A stretch of 64,000 bases of DNA from Narthecium ossifragum (lineage: Eukaryota > Streptophyta > Magnoliopsida > Dioscoreales > Nartheciaceae): NCBI GenBank assembly GCA_963920575.1, contig OY986965.1, forward strand, positions 30,498,007 through 30,562,006. The letters are read 5' to 3'. Both the position numbers and the translations under genes were made by a program. Of the stretch, positions 48,915 to 60,266 are shown one piece after another (position 1 is the first letter of the stretch; each line of letters begins with the position of its first letter). The notes beneath the pieces are model-generated. The model did no database searches. It saw nothing but the letters and a program-made list of their open reading frames with translations, and was not told the origin of the DNA.

Positions 48915-49308
48915 CTCCAATCTCTATGCGAGAAGAGACGAAATTTTTTGAAAAAATAAGCTAAGAATTCGACCTTGAACCTCGAGAAAGAGATGAAAAA
49001 AAGAGAACAATGAAAGCGGCGTGACCTGAGAAAAAAGAAAGTAGAAAAAAAAAAAAAAAAAAAAAAAGCCGAAACGATGGAATCGGGAGAGGGTGCTCGC
49101 CGGCCGATCCGAGCCGGAGGCAAACCCGGCCCCGGCTACCAGGGGGCAACCGGCCCTACCGGTTTTCCACCAAAAGAGCCGGTCCAAGTGTCCAACCCGA
49201 TGCTTAGTTAGCGAACCCGAATAGACCGACGCGGATTAGAACGGACCCTAGCGGGCCTAGGCCCGCTACCCAACCGGTTCAGCCGGTCAGACCCCTGGCC
49301 CCCTCCCC

Positions 49309-49320
49309 TCTATATATATA
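49309..49320 (+). promoter_or_regulatory. TATA box of the hAT-derived gene
   Basis: CTATATATATAC run ending at about 49321, some 235 bp upstream of the ATG at 49554, in the 640-bp divergent interval shared with GID4. The interval is GC-rich near GID4 and could act as a bidirectional promoter. Confidence 0.45.
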
Positions 49321-49553
49321 CCAAACCGAACCGCTCCCTTGTTTTGGTTTCCAAGCGTTGGATGTCTCCAGAGAAGCCCTGAGGCGATCTCGTCGCTACC
49401 CAGAATAAAAACCCGAGTAAGTTAAACCCAACCATTCCACGCTTTAGTTCATCATCTGCTCTAGGTGTGTTATTGATTATCTGACACGTGTCCGGCTATG
49501 GTTTGGACCCGCCACTAGGGTGTTCAAATAGTGGGTGTAGAGTAGTAGGCTAA

Positions 49554-52180
49554 ATGGCGTCGGCGTCGGAAGTGATACTTCCGATCGGCACGCAAAAGCA
49601 CGATCCGGCATGGAAGCACTGCTTGATGATCCGGTCGGGCGGGCGGACCAAGCTGAAATGCATGTACTGCATGAAGCTGTTTCTCGGAGGGGGCATCCAC
49701 CGGATCAAAGAGCACCTCGCGAAGCAGAAGGGGAACGCGTCGCGGTGCTCCAAGGTTCCCGCGGAGGTCCAGAATGCGATGCAGGAGAGCCTCGACGGCG
49801 CCGCGGTGAGGAAGAAGAAGAAGATGAAGCTGGTTGATGAGGTCAAGAGGATTAATCCCGGTATGGGGTTAACGGACTCGGACGAATTAGATTCCGGGCT
49901 TCATATGATACCCTTGCCTGATATGCTCGATTCGGGGCCGGTTGATGTGATAGTGAAAGAGGAAGGTGTGCCAAGAGCAGCAGAGAGGGGAAGGAGGAGG
50001 AGACCGAGATGCGCATCTCCTCCTTCCGTGGTGTTGCCGCCGCCACCTCAATCCTTGGGGATGGATGTCGGTTTACCAAGTAATAAAGCTAATTTGGGAT
50101 CCATGGTCGACAAGGAGCAAGTTTATATGGCGATTGGGAGGTTCCTATATGAGGCTGGAGTGCCTTTGGATTCAGTGAATTCAGTGTACTTCCAACCGAT
50201 GGTTGATGCCATTGCTTCGGCCGGGCCAGGTCTCCAACTTCCTTCCTATCATGACTTCCGTGGTTGTATACTGAAGCACACGATTCAAGAGGTTTATGGT
50301 ACTGTGGAACATTATAAGAATACTTGGAATCGAACAGGGTGTTCTGTGTTGGCGGATGAGTGGACCACTGCTATGGGCAAAACACTGATTAATTTCCTGA
50401 TTTATTGTCCCGAAGGAATGATGTTTCTGAAATCTATCAACGCATCACATATTGTTAGCTCGGCGGATACTTTGTATGAGCTCCTCACGCATGTCGTGGA
50501 AGAGGTTGGCGAGAGAAATGTTGTTCAAGTCGTTACTAGCAACGCAGAGAGTTATGTTCTTGCCGGCAAAAGGCTGATGGAGACCTTCCCCAATCTGTTC
50601 TGGACTCCATGCTCTGCTCGGTGCATAGATGCTATGTTGGAGGATTTTGCAAATAAAGAAGGCATAAGTGAGATTCTTGAGAATGCAAAATCCATCACAG
50701 GGTTCATCTACAATTCCGGAGAGGTTTTGAACATGATGAGAAAGTATACGAATGGGAGAGATTTGCTATCATCGAGTCAGTCCCGCTCCACTATGAACTT
50801 CATCGTGTTGAAAACTATGACGACTCTAAAGGATGAATTGAGAGCCATGGTCACTTCAGAAGAGTGGGCAGATTGCTTGCATTCCAAAAAGGCAGGAGGT
50901 CTTGCGATGGCCAGTCTCATCAGTAACTTAGCATTTTGGTCTTCTTGTACTGCTGTTGTTCTTATAACTGATCCACTTGTGCGAGCTCTTAAAATGGTTG
51001 AAAGTAATAAGAGGCCTGCAATGGCTTACATTCATGTTGCTATGCATCAAGCCAAAGAAGCCATCAAGAGAGAACTAGTGAAGAAGAGTGACTACATGCC
51101 ATACTGGGATATCATTGATTGGAGGTGGGATCGACAATTATCTCGTCCTCTTCATGCAGCGGGATTCTTCCTTAACCCTCAGTTGTTCTACAGCATTCAA
51201 GGAGAAGTATCCAATGAGATTTCATCAGGAATGCTAGACTGTATAGAGAGGTTGGTTCCTGAGGCAAAAATTCAAGACAAAATTCAGAAAGAACTCAACT
51301 TGTATAAGAGTGCAGCAGGGGACTTTGGAAGGAAGATGGCGGTGCGAGCAAGACATACGTTGCTTCCTGGTAACTGCTTTCTTCATATGTTTCTGGCATT
51401 ATACAATTTAAAACTCTCCTAAATTGGTCATCTCAAAACAAAATTTTGATCTTTGGCAGCTGAATGGTGGTCTACATATGGAGGGGCTTGCCCGAATCTT
51501 ACACGGCTGGCTATTCGCATTCTTAGTCAAACTTGCAGCGCAAGGGGATCCGAACGAAATCACATCCCTTTTGAACAAATTCATGACCAAAGAATGAACT
51601 TTCTGGAACATCAGCGGCTCTGTGACCTTGTGTATGCCCGCTATAACTTGAGGCTCCAGCAAAGGTAAGTGAAGAAATGACACTTGAAGTTGGAGGCTTA
51701 TTGATGCCCCTGTATTTTCAAGAAGAATATGGCTTTTCTTTTCTTTCTGAAGAATTTAGTTTATTTCTTTTGAATGCTTTCGATGGTTAATTAGAATTAT
51801 TAACAGGAAGCTATTGAAGAGTAAACCATATGATCCTGTTGCTATCGACAACATTGACATTGTGGATGACTGGATTGTTGAGAAAAACAAACTGCTTATA
51901 GGGGCAGATGATGATTCCAGCTGGATGATAGTTGACCAACCTCTATCTAATGCAACGCCAACAGGATACTCAAATGATGAGGAAGCTGAAATTTTCATCT
52001 CAGGTATAAAATTTTCCCATAACATGACGAGTCACCACGATATATGAGACTGGTTACTTTACTTGAACATTTTCTCCAGGGCTTGATGAGGATGTCATTC
52101 GAGGTGCTGGTCAGGATGCAGAGGAAGATGATGACTGCAAAGCAGGCGGTCACGATGGTAATTCTTTTACATGTAATTAA
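49554..52180 (+). CDS. Domesticated hAT transposase-like protein (BED finger, DUF659, hAT dimerisation), 4 exons, about 772 aa
   Basis: Exons are 49554-51369, 51460-51664, 51807-52003 and 52080-52180 (2319 bp). A BED-type finger has C36, C39, H49 and H54. A DUF659-like/RNase H fold follows: VLADEWTT with the first acidic residue (D268), VVTSNAESY and FWTPCSARCIDAMLEDF. The dimerisation block EWWSTYGGACPNLTRLAIRILSQTCS spans the exon 1/2 junction. Transposases in this family usually have VVTDNA or similar at the second catalytic site; here it is Ser329, so cutting activity is probably lost. The three introns, lack of terminal inverted repeats nearby and open frame suggest a host gene, perhaps a transcription regulator. 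The last exon may read through or splice further. Confidence 0.86.
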
Positions 52181-53460
52181 AATTTTGCAAGCATGATGGG
52201 ATCCGAGCTCCATACTGAGCATTCATCACTCTTAATATGCCTGACTGTAACCAAAAAGCCCTATCCCACACTTCGTAGTTCAGCTAAGTAGGATGGTCTT
52301 TAGATTTCTTCATTTCTAGCTTGTAAATTAAGGTCGAATTGAAATATTTAGACAAATGGAATTTTATTTATCTTTAATCTATGAGTATGAGCCTTTTATA
52401 GAATTCATAGTCCCTTATTCTCTCTTATAAGAAAGGCTCAAGTTTTGTTCTCTTAGAAATGATTGTTTATGAGGTCAGACAATTGTGCTCATTTTCTAAC
52501 TCTAGACATAGAAGTATCTGATCAAATTAAAGTACAATGAATGCAGTGACTTCTTGTGGCATTTTAATTGCTCCTTGGATTAACTGAAGGAGGCATTGAT
52601 CTCAAATGGCCTCCTCCTAGAGGCAATTTATAGTAGGAATGTGCCAAAGGCATACACACCTGAGCTAGTCCCTTGCCAGTTCTATATGCTATGGGATGAC
52701 TTGAAAAGTTTAGAGTAGTTGTCACGTAATCCTATACCCTATCTAGGCCAATGTCAAGTAGTACAGTGTAAGCATCAAAATGTAAGAAGGCTGCTATCAC
52801 CTATGTAACAATCGCATCATGCAAACTGCTCTCAATTCAACGAAGCAGGGGAATCCAAGCTTTGATGGCTCCATTGCAAGTTTAATGTCTTTTGTAGAAC
52901 GGCCATAGCTGGAAAAAATTATGGTTTATTTTTCTCAACTCTAAATCTCTTTCAGGGCGACAACACTAAAAACCAGGGGTGCCTTTCCAGGAGTTGGTCA
53001 TTTAATTTGAAAGGAACTACAAAATATTCTCTTCCTGAGAATAGGCGAAAAGCTAGATTAATTTTAGAACATTTGTGATGAAGAAAGCAAAACTGAAAAC
53101 TGAAAGACTTGGGTTCACGGCGCAGAAAAGCTTTAACCTTTTTAAGATCAGAAGGCTGTCTGCAAGAATGTATTCCTATCACTTTAACAAATCAACCTAT
53201 TTAGCTAGAGTACCTTAGAAATTTAAAATGGCAGTTGGGATGAAAGATTACAAAACAGAATATAACAAAGATTCAAGAACAAGGATTAGCATATGTTGTT
53301 ACATGAGTAATAGTTACAATGTATTGATTGAGACCTTATGCTACACCATATCATCTGCTTCCGGGCCTGAGCAAGGATGAGCGTGATAAGAAAGTATCAT
53401 CTTCAGTAGAAGTGTATGCTATGACGACATCGCTGTATACCGTATGAGTGATGCACTGTT
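52181..53460. other. Intergenic, no gene recognised
   Basis: Probable 3' UTR of the hAT-derived gene, then AT-rich spacer. Short open frames show no known domain. Confidence 0.4.
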
Positions 53461-53467
53461 GAGCAGA

Positions 53468-54295
53468 TCATCTGCTATGATCTCCGGCGGGGGGGTTCCA
53501 AGAACTGCCCTGCTTGCCTAATGTTCGGCCTACACTTAGGATCAGGATGTGAGAGCATAACAGCCCAAGCTTCAGCACCATTTCCATCTCTTCTACAACG
53601 CAATCAGCTCCAAGTTTCTCATCGCTCGCCTTCAAGACCCCTCCTTCGTTCCAGCATTGGAGAACCCATTCAGGTAGATTCTCTTCCTCTGCCGAGCGGT
53701 GAAGCTCCACTGGCCTCCTCCCGCAAACAACCTCGAGAAGGAATGCTCCAAAGGCGTAGACATCTGTGTTAGTTGTGGCCTTACCAGTCCTACTGAGCTC
53801 TGGCGCGATATACCCCAGTGTTCCGACGATGTGTGTGGTCTGAGGATTACTCCCATGATCGTATAGTCTTGCAAGTCCAAAGTCACCTAACCTGCTATGT
53901 AGCTCAGCATCAAGTAGAACATTGGCAGCCTTGATGTCTCTGTGGATCACCACCTTCTCCCATCCAGTATGCAAGTATAGGAGCCCGTTTGTCACCCCTT
54001 TGATGACGCTAAGCCTCTGCTGCCAACCAAGCTTTGGTCCTCTATTACTGAAGATGAGCTTGGCGAGGCTGCCATTGGGCATGTAGTCGTAGACCAAGAG
54101 GAGCTCTCCTTTACGCCAGCAATAGCCGAGGAGTAGCACCAGGTTGTGATGCCTCATCCTGCCCATGCTGGCCATCTCTGAAATGAATTCTCTCATGCCC
54201 TGTTTTGAATCATGAGAGATCCTCTTGACGGTGATTTCGACTCCGGTGATTGGTAGTAGAGTGCCTCTGTAAACACGGCCCAAAGCCGCCTACCC
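53468..54295 (-). pseudogene. Decayed L-type lectin receptor kinase, kinase domain only
   Basis: The frame from about 54283 to 53468 encodes a LecRK kinase domain: the lysine motif ITVKRIS, VIHRDIKAANVLL, LGDFGLARLYDHG and VYAFGAFLLEVVCGRRP. The lectin domain and transmembrane segment are absent. The glycine loop is split by a 1-nt shift: VGGFG lies in one frame and RVYRGTLLP in the next. Near the end (around 53556) another 1-nt shift moves CSH out of the expected PDPKCRPNIRQ frame. It is closest to the intact copy at 57815-59977, so it is likely a tandem duplicate that lost its 5' half. Confidence 0.85.
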
Positions 54296-54920
54296 GGCTT
54301 GACGCTCGGCCCGATCTTAGGCCTAACTAGAAGCCCTCATCACAAGCACACCAGCCCGATAACAAATATCGGGCTTGAGCCTGCCCCTGCTTGACTAACT
54401 CAGGCCTAACTAGAAGCCTGAGAAATAAGGCCCGTGACTGTGGGCTTCTGGTAGGTTGTCTCCAATGTGCTTTCTTAATAATATTTGGTTGAACTCTAAT
54501 CAATGTGCTGATTGAGGTGCTATATTCGAATTTTGTGCCGCTTAACCCAGCATAAGACAGGCTCACATAAAAGAAACGAAGAACAAAAAGAAATCAGACA
54601 GAACAATTATTAAGGAATACTCTAAGAGCATTCTTTGTGATCGGCTTATTAGAGCCACATTTTTAGTTAGCGAACACCAAAGGATTGTGTAGACCATAAG
54701 ACCTCATTGAGGGACGACTCCCGCTTAACCCAACATATGCAATTACTTAAAGTACATTCTAGTTTTTACTTGTATCTGTATATAGATGGCACTTGTATGA
54801 TGATTAAATTGCCACTGTCTTTATGTTGATCTAGTGGAGGGACGACTCCTGATATCTATTTCTCTCCTCCAAGTGTTAAAGGATATCTCGTGACAGGTAG
54901 GGCGATTGCAGGGCTTTCGA

Positions 54921-55283
54921 ATTCTGCATAATCTGAGAGATGCAAATATGAGGGCAGAATGGATAGCTAATCAAGCTAGAGAGTTAGATGTTGTTGTTAT
55001 GGGTAATAACCTGATGGTGTTTGTGCTGTCAGATTGGTTGGGGCATGGGAATAAGCTGTAATTGTTAGCCTCTGAGCTCAACTTTTAAAAAAAATAGAAA
55101 AAAATTACCACCGTCTTTCGGGTCAATTGTTTCGGAGGTATTTTTCTATGGAGGTAGAGTTGTATGATGCTGATGTAGATGAGTTTGGTCTTTTTAGCCA
55201 TCCAATTATCTAGTGTTTAGGGTGGGTGTCCTAGGCTCGTTTGTAGCTTCGGCTTAACTACTCCAAAAAAAAAAAAAAAAAAA
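54921..55283 (+). mobile_element. Possible LINE 3'-end remnant
   Basis: A short plus-strand frame (54921-55061) reads ILHNLRDANMRAEWIANQAR and ends at TAA, resembling the RNase H tail of plant LINE ORF2. It is followed by sequence that ends in a 20-bp A run at about 55264-55283, which could be the poly(A) tail. The remnant lies between two decayed receptor-kinase genes. Confidence 0.4.
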
Positions 55284-55707
55284 CTTCCATGACCTGGCGC
55301 TGTCGCTTGAAGGCCTTTAGATTCACTGAATTTTAGATAGTCAACTAGATGAGAAATCAAAGATTTGAGCCCATCTAGATGGGCGGATGGATCTTGTACG
55401 AAGATTGCATTGTCATTGTCATTGTCATTGTCTCTCAGGTCAATTGCTTCAGCTGGCTTAGCTTTGTCAGCTTGGAGGCCTTTTTTGCCAGTGCAGATTC
55501 AATGAATTTAGATGGCCAACTAGAAGAGAGAGAATTAAGCACAAGGAACACATCGGAAACAAGAAATTAAGTACCAGAAATCTTTGTATGCAAGCAATCC
55601 AATGCTATACACTCGATGTTCTTATCCCTATGCTACTACTACTGAGGTGTTGTGTTATCTGATACTATCAAAACAATCATCATAGCTATTATGAACAGAG
55701 GAACTAT

Positions 55708-56630
55708 TCAACAGAGCATCAGCTGTGATGGCTGGCTGGCTGGCATAATGGTTATGCTGCCTTCCAAGAACTGCACCACATGCTTCATGCTTGGCCGTGC
55801 CGCTGGCACAGGATGACAGCAGCACAGCCCTAGCTTGAGCACCAGCTCGACTTCATCCACCATGTACTCGGTCCCCAGCTTTGGGTCCATGGCTTTCAGT
55901 ACCACCACCCCTTCCTTCTTCCAGCACTGTAACACCCAGTCCATCACTCCTGGGAACTCTGGAGATGTGGCCAGGTCCAAAGGCCTCCTTCCACAAACAA
56001 CTTCCAGTAGGAATACTCCGAAAGCGTAGACGTCAGTGCTTGTACTCGCCTTGCCGGTTTTGCTCAGCTCCGGTGCGATGTAGCCCACTGTTCCCACAAC
56101 GCGAGTGGTCTGAGGATTAGTCCCATGGTCATATAGCTTTGATAAACCAAAGTCGGCTAAACCAAAGTCGCTCAGCCTAGCATTCATTTCATCATCTAGT
56201 AGAACATTGCTGGCCTTGATGTCTCTGTGAAGCTCTACTTGTTCCCGGCCATTCCTCATGCAGGTATAGAAGCCCGTGCTTCTGCCCCTTTTATTGTCCG
56301 AAATCTCTGATCCCAACTTAGAGTACTCTTTATTTCTCCGGCGTGATCGAAGAGATGTTTGCCGAGGCTGCCATTGGGCATGAAGTCGTACACCAGGAGG
56401 AGCTCTCCTTGGCGCCGGCAGTGGCCGAGGAGTTGCACCAAATTCCGGTGCCGGAGTCTGCCCATGCTTACTATCTCTGCAGTGAATTCCCTCATTCCCT
56501 GTCTCGAATCGTGGGAGAGTCTCTTCACCGCGATTTCGATCTTGCTACTAGGCATCACGCCTTTGTAGACCTGACCGAACCCTCCGCCACCGAGACAGGG
56601 AATGAGGGAATCTTGATTGGCATTTCATCA
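55708..56630 (-). pseudogene. Second decayed L-type lectin receptor kinase with frameshifts
   Basis: The 5' part runs from [17 protein letters not shown] through [16 protein letters not shown] to the [12 protein letters not shown] block. Here two frameshifts (about 56240-56280) bracket LLYLHEEW. The main frame then resumes at EQVELHRDIKASNVLL and runs to a stop at 55708. A 15-bp tandem duplication gives DFGLADFGLSKL in place of DFGLSKL. The lectin domain and transmembrane segment are missing. A 20-bp inverted copy of its own RQGMREF-coding stretch lies at its 5' edge. Confidence 0.87.
56486..56611. repeat. 20-bp perfect inverted repeat at the 5' edge of the kinase pseudogene
   Basis: ATTCCCTCATTCCCTGTCTC at 56486-56505 recurs as its exact reverse complement at 56592-56611, with about 86 bp between. 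The first copy is kinase coding sequence; the second lies upstream of the glycine loop, where a normal gene has different sequence. Confidence 0.88.
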
Positions 56631-56639
56631 TCTAGCCTC

Positions 56640-57814
56640 AACAGGCCGTCGGATGGTTGATGAAGTTAATCATTCAAGCCCACAAGAGGACGTGTTACAT
56701 TATTTTAAGCTCGTGGATGGTTGATGAAGTTAACAAAGAAAAATATATAAGAAAACAACAGGAAATTAAAGGTAGGCAACAATCACAAGATAATCCTGCA
56801 TAACCAGCCTAGCGGAGTGGGTAAGATAGATTGAAGAACTTTTTACAAGCTAGATCGGCATAGGTTTCTATTCTAGCTCCTTTTCCAGATAGTCAGTACA
56901 TCACTGTGATTATTTTTGGGATGATGAGTTGTGTTCACTGTGACTAAAACAGCAGGCAAACAAACAGATACAACCACACAAGAAACATTGCTTTCCGTGG
57001 AATCAGAGATCCATGATTGGTAATGGCACGAACATGTAACTCTTGTTTGTTTTTTTTTGTAAAGTTAAGCTGTTAGGCTCCACTCCCTAGAAAAGGTACA
57101 TCAGAAACCAAGTCGACCGCTAGAGACACACCCCCTGGTAGTCTCATCCTCACAAAACATAGCTTGCAACCCCGGCACTTCTTTAGCCACCCAATCAATG
57201 CCAGCTTGACAAATTACGTATAGAAATAGATTATAAAAAAATAAAAAATAGCTATTCGTACTAGATATTATCGTTGAAACAACTTGCAAGCTGCACTTAC
57301 GAGGAAATTTATTACTTCACTTGTTAACTAGTTGTGGAGCTATCTGATCTCATATTTTCTTGTTTAGATAAGTTGGAAGACCAGGTATTACTACTACAGA
57401 TATAGGAAAGAGATTGGTGCAGCAATCAATGCGTGGCTTGAGTTATTTGTGAGGGGGATAATCCATTCCAATTTGATTATTTCTAACAACCCTAGTTCCA
57501 TGGCCCATTCATAAATAATAATGTACGTGGTCATATTCAACCCATTAGTTAGTACAAATTAAGCACCCAACAAAAAAGCACGCCTTAGAACCAGGAAGAA
57601 TCCAAAGGCATCGGCCCAACTATGCAATCAAACGAATGCTCCACCACCACATGTAGGCCACAAACATTCGGCCTTGTTAAGAGCCCAATAACTTGTGCAA
57701 TAGAAACAAGTGGGCCCCAAGACCAAGACCACCCACCGCCACACGGATCACTAGCCGTCAAATGCCCTAGAATTTTCCCGAATCCGTGACCAAAATGGGC
57801 CCCACTCCACGTGT
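56640..57814. other. Intergenic between pseudogene and intact LecRK
   Basis: No gene recognised. A stretch near 56806-56880 faintly resembles tRNA-derived SINE boxes A and B, but the match is weak. Confidence 0.3.
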
Positions 57815-59977
57815 TTACGATCCTGTCATTGATCCAGTTTGGCGTCCTTTTAAACCACCCTCACATGATAGGACCGACAAGGGTGAGTAAGCAAAGGGCC
57901 CCACGGGAGCCGGAGACGCCGCCGCCGCCGCCTCGCCGAGCACCTTCTCGAACGACGACGATGACGGGTACGAGTGCACGAAGTCCTCGAACCCCACCCT
58001 TGAAACCTCTCCATCGTACTCCTCGTTATCCGGCGGCGTGCTCGGCACCTCCGGCATCTTCCCTCCTTCGCCCTCGAGCCACCGCACCACCTCCCTCATA
58101 TTCGGCCGCGCCGCGGCCGACGGGTGCGAGCACATCAACCCCACCCTCACGGCCACATCCGCCTCTCCCTGCTGGTAATCGCCCCTTAGCCTCGCGTCAA
58201 CCACTTCGTCCAACTTACCCGCCGACCATTTGGGCCATACCCAGTCCACCAGCACCAGCTCCTCCGGCGCCGCCTTGGGGTCGATCGGCCGCCTCCCGCA
58301 AACCACCTCAAGCAAGAGTGCTCCGAAAGCGAACACGTCGGAGCTTGTCGTCGCCTTTCCCGTTCGCGTCATCTCCGGCGCCAGATATCCCAGCGTGCCC
58401 ACCACCCGGGTGGTGGTCGGGTTGGCCCCGTGCTCGTAGAGCTTCGCCAGCCCGAAGTCCCCCAGCCGCCCGTTGAGCTCCAAATCCAGAAGCACGTTGC
58501 TCGCCTTCACGTCCCGGTGGATGACCACGTGCTCCCACTCCTCGTGCAGGTACTGCAGCGCCGACGCCACCCCGCGCACGATCCGCATCCGCTGGTCCCA
58601 AGACAACAATGGCATAGTCGCCGAGCTCTGCTCTTGCCTTCGTTCGTCGGAGGGGAAAAGGTGCTTGTCTAGGCTCCCGTTGGGCATGTAGTCGTACACG
58701 AGGAGGAGATCAGCACGGCGGCGGCACCAGCCCTGGAGCTGGACGAGGTTCCGGTGGCGGAGACGCCCGATGCTTTCGATCTCCGCCACGAATTCCCGGA
58801 TCCCCTGCCTCGATTCGTGGGAGACCCGCTTCACCGCAACCTCCACTCTGGACCCAGGTAGAGTCCCCTTGTAAACCTTTCCAAACCCGCCGACACCCAG
58901 GACCTCCCGGTCCCGGAACCCCTTGGTTGCGCGCTTCAGCTCCTTGTAGGAGAACCGGTGAGGGCCGCACTTCAACTCCCAAGGCTCGATCACGTCCGCG
59001 TTCTTGATCTTGTAGAAGAGGTACACGGCGGCGGAGACGGCGGCGATGAAGAGCACGACGGCGCAGGCGGACACTATGGCGATCAAGGTGGAGTTATTCT
59101 TCGGGGTTTGGGTTTGCGGGAGCGAGGGGAGTGTGGACAAGTCGAGGGTTTTGGCGACGCCGTTCATCTTGAAGCTCCACCCGAACAAGTAATGGGAGCT
59201 CGCGAGTAAACCAGTAGAAGCAGAAAAGCCCACGAACATGAATTCGTGAAGGATTGGCGACAAATCCACCGGAAAAGAGAGGATTGGAATGGTGGGTTTC
59301 GTGGAGAAAGGGGAAAGAGTGACATTGAGCACCTTGGCGACCCCATCGTAGTCGACCCAGACCTGGATGGTGTTGCCGCTCTTGAGATTGAGGTCGGTCT
59401 TGGTTGAAACGTCGTCTCCGGCGTAGTAGGCGACGGGGGCGGAGGAGTTAGAGACGAGGCTATTGATGTCGATGCCGACGTGGTTGTCGTTGATGTCCCC
59501 GAACTCGAAGTCCTGGACGGTGTCGAGCTCAACGGCGAAGATGTGGTTGGAGGCGTTGCCGACGGCGGAGGCATTCATCAGACCAAGGTACTGGCTAGGG
59601 AGGCCGCCGGGGAGGTCCTGGGACGTGGCGATGGTGAAGGCGAGGCCGTGGCCACCGAGCTTGGGGTACTCGGGGACGATGCCGACAGCGAAGGCGGTGG
59701 AGAAGGAGAAGGCCTCGCCAGTGGAGGAGTTCTTGAAGCGGAGGGCGGAAGGGTAGAAGGCCCGGCCTATGAGGCGGCTGGTCTCGTTGGTGAGGCGGAG
59801 GATGCCGGAGTCTTGGATCGCGGCGACGCCGTTGAGACTGATATTGTTGGAGTTGGAGCTGGTCCCGTTGCCGCCGGCGAAGCCGGTGTAGAGAAAGTGA
59901 TCATCAGCCTGGGAGGCGATGGATAGAAGAAGCGATAGAGAGAGCAGAGCCCAGAGAAAAATGGGAGCTTTGGACAT
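57815..59977 (-). CDS. L-type lectin receptor kinase, intact, 720 aa
   Basis: Intronless, as is usual. Signal peptide at 1-24 (FLWALLSLSLLLSIASQA). Legume-lectin domain at about 26-275, with GHGLAFTI, HIFAVELDTVQDFEFGDINDNHVGIDINS and multiple NxS/T glycosylation sites. Transmembrane segment at about 300-320 (AIVSACAVVLFIAAVSAAVYLF). Kinase domain with GVGGFGKVYKG, catalytic K383 (VAVKRV), HRD with D489 and DFG with D507; all key residues are present. LecRKs are plasma-membrane receptors acting in immunity and stress; the ligand here is unknown. It belongs to a subgroup close to LecRK-IV. Two decayed copies lie downstream on the same strand. Confidence 0.95.
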   Translation of the reverse strand: MSKAPIFLWALLSLSLLLSIASQADDHFLYTGFAGGNGTSSNSNNISLNGVAAIQDSGILRLTNETSRLIGRAFYPSALRFKNSSTGEAFSFSTAFAVGIVPEYPKLGGHGLAFTIATSQDLPGGLPSQYLGLMNASAVGNASNHIFAVELDTVQDFEFGDINDNHVGIDINSLVSNSSAPVAYYAGDDVSTKTDLNLKSGNTIQVWVDYDGVAKVLNVTLSPFSTKPTIPILSFPVDLSPILHEFMFVGFSASTGLLASSHYLFGWSFKMNGVAKTLDLSTLPSLPQTQTPKNNSTLIAIVSACAVVLFIAAVSAAVYLFYKIKNADVIEPWELKCGPHRFSYKELKRATKGFRDREVLGVGGFGKVYKGTLPGSRVEVAVKRVSHESRQGIREFVAEIESIGRLRHRNLVQLQGWCRRRADLLLVYDYMPNGSLDKHLFPSDERRQEQSSATMPLLSWDQRMRIVRGVASALQYLHEEWEHVVIHRDVKASNVLLDLELNGRLGDFGLAKLYEHGANPTTTRVVGTLGYLAPEMTRTGKATTSSDVFAFGALLLEVVCGRRPIDPKAAPEELVLVDWVWPKWSAGKLDEVVDARLRGDYQQGEADVAVRVGLMCSHPSAAARPNMREVVRWLEGEGGKMPEVPSTPPDNEEYDGEVSRVGFEDFVHSYPSSSSFEKVLGEAAAAASPAPVGPFAYSPLSVLSCEGGLKGRQTGSMTGS

Positions 59978-60266
59978 TGGAAGAGGAGATGGGTTCCAAG
60001 GCTCGGCGAGGAGAGCTCGGAGCAGATGAGAGCAATGAGTACCTTAGTAGGCGGCTCTCCTTCCGGAAGCTTTCAGGTTAGGCTTCTTCTTTTGACTAAA
60101 ATAATAATAATAAAGAAATGGATTAAGTACTTTTTACTGTGCTTAACTTTAGGTAATACGTGATATGCTATATTATTTTAAAAAAAAGGTATATTTGGAT
60201 ACCAGTTAACGACTAACTTCCCCGTCCTTCTCATTAACCACCCCTTTCATGAAAATTTCATTTCAT

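Noticed and set aside
48905..49187. Phe-rich minus-strand frames upstream of GID4
   Set aside because: Artefact of a long A run (near 49050) read as poly-Phe.
54293..54600. GCC-rich sequence upstream of the first kinase pseudogene as a lost lectin exon
   Set aside because: No frame shows legume-lectin motifs; it looks like unrelated spacer.
56806..56880. Possible tRNA-derived SINE with box A/B-like words
   Set aside because: The box B match to GGTTCGANTCC is poor and no target duplication or tail was seen.
57811..58476. Pro/Ala-rich plus-strand open frame under the LecRK kinase
   Set aside because: Antisense shadow of GC-rich kinase sequence with no domain.
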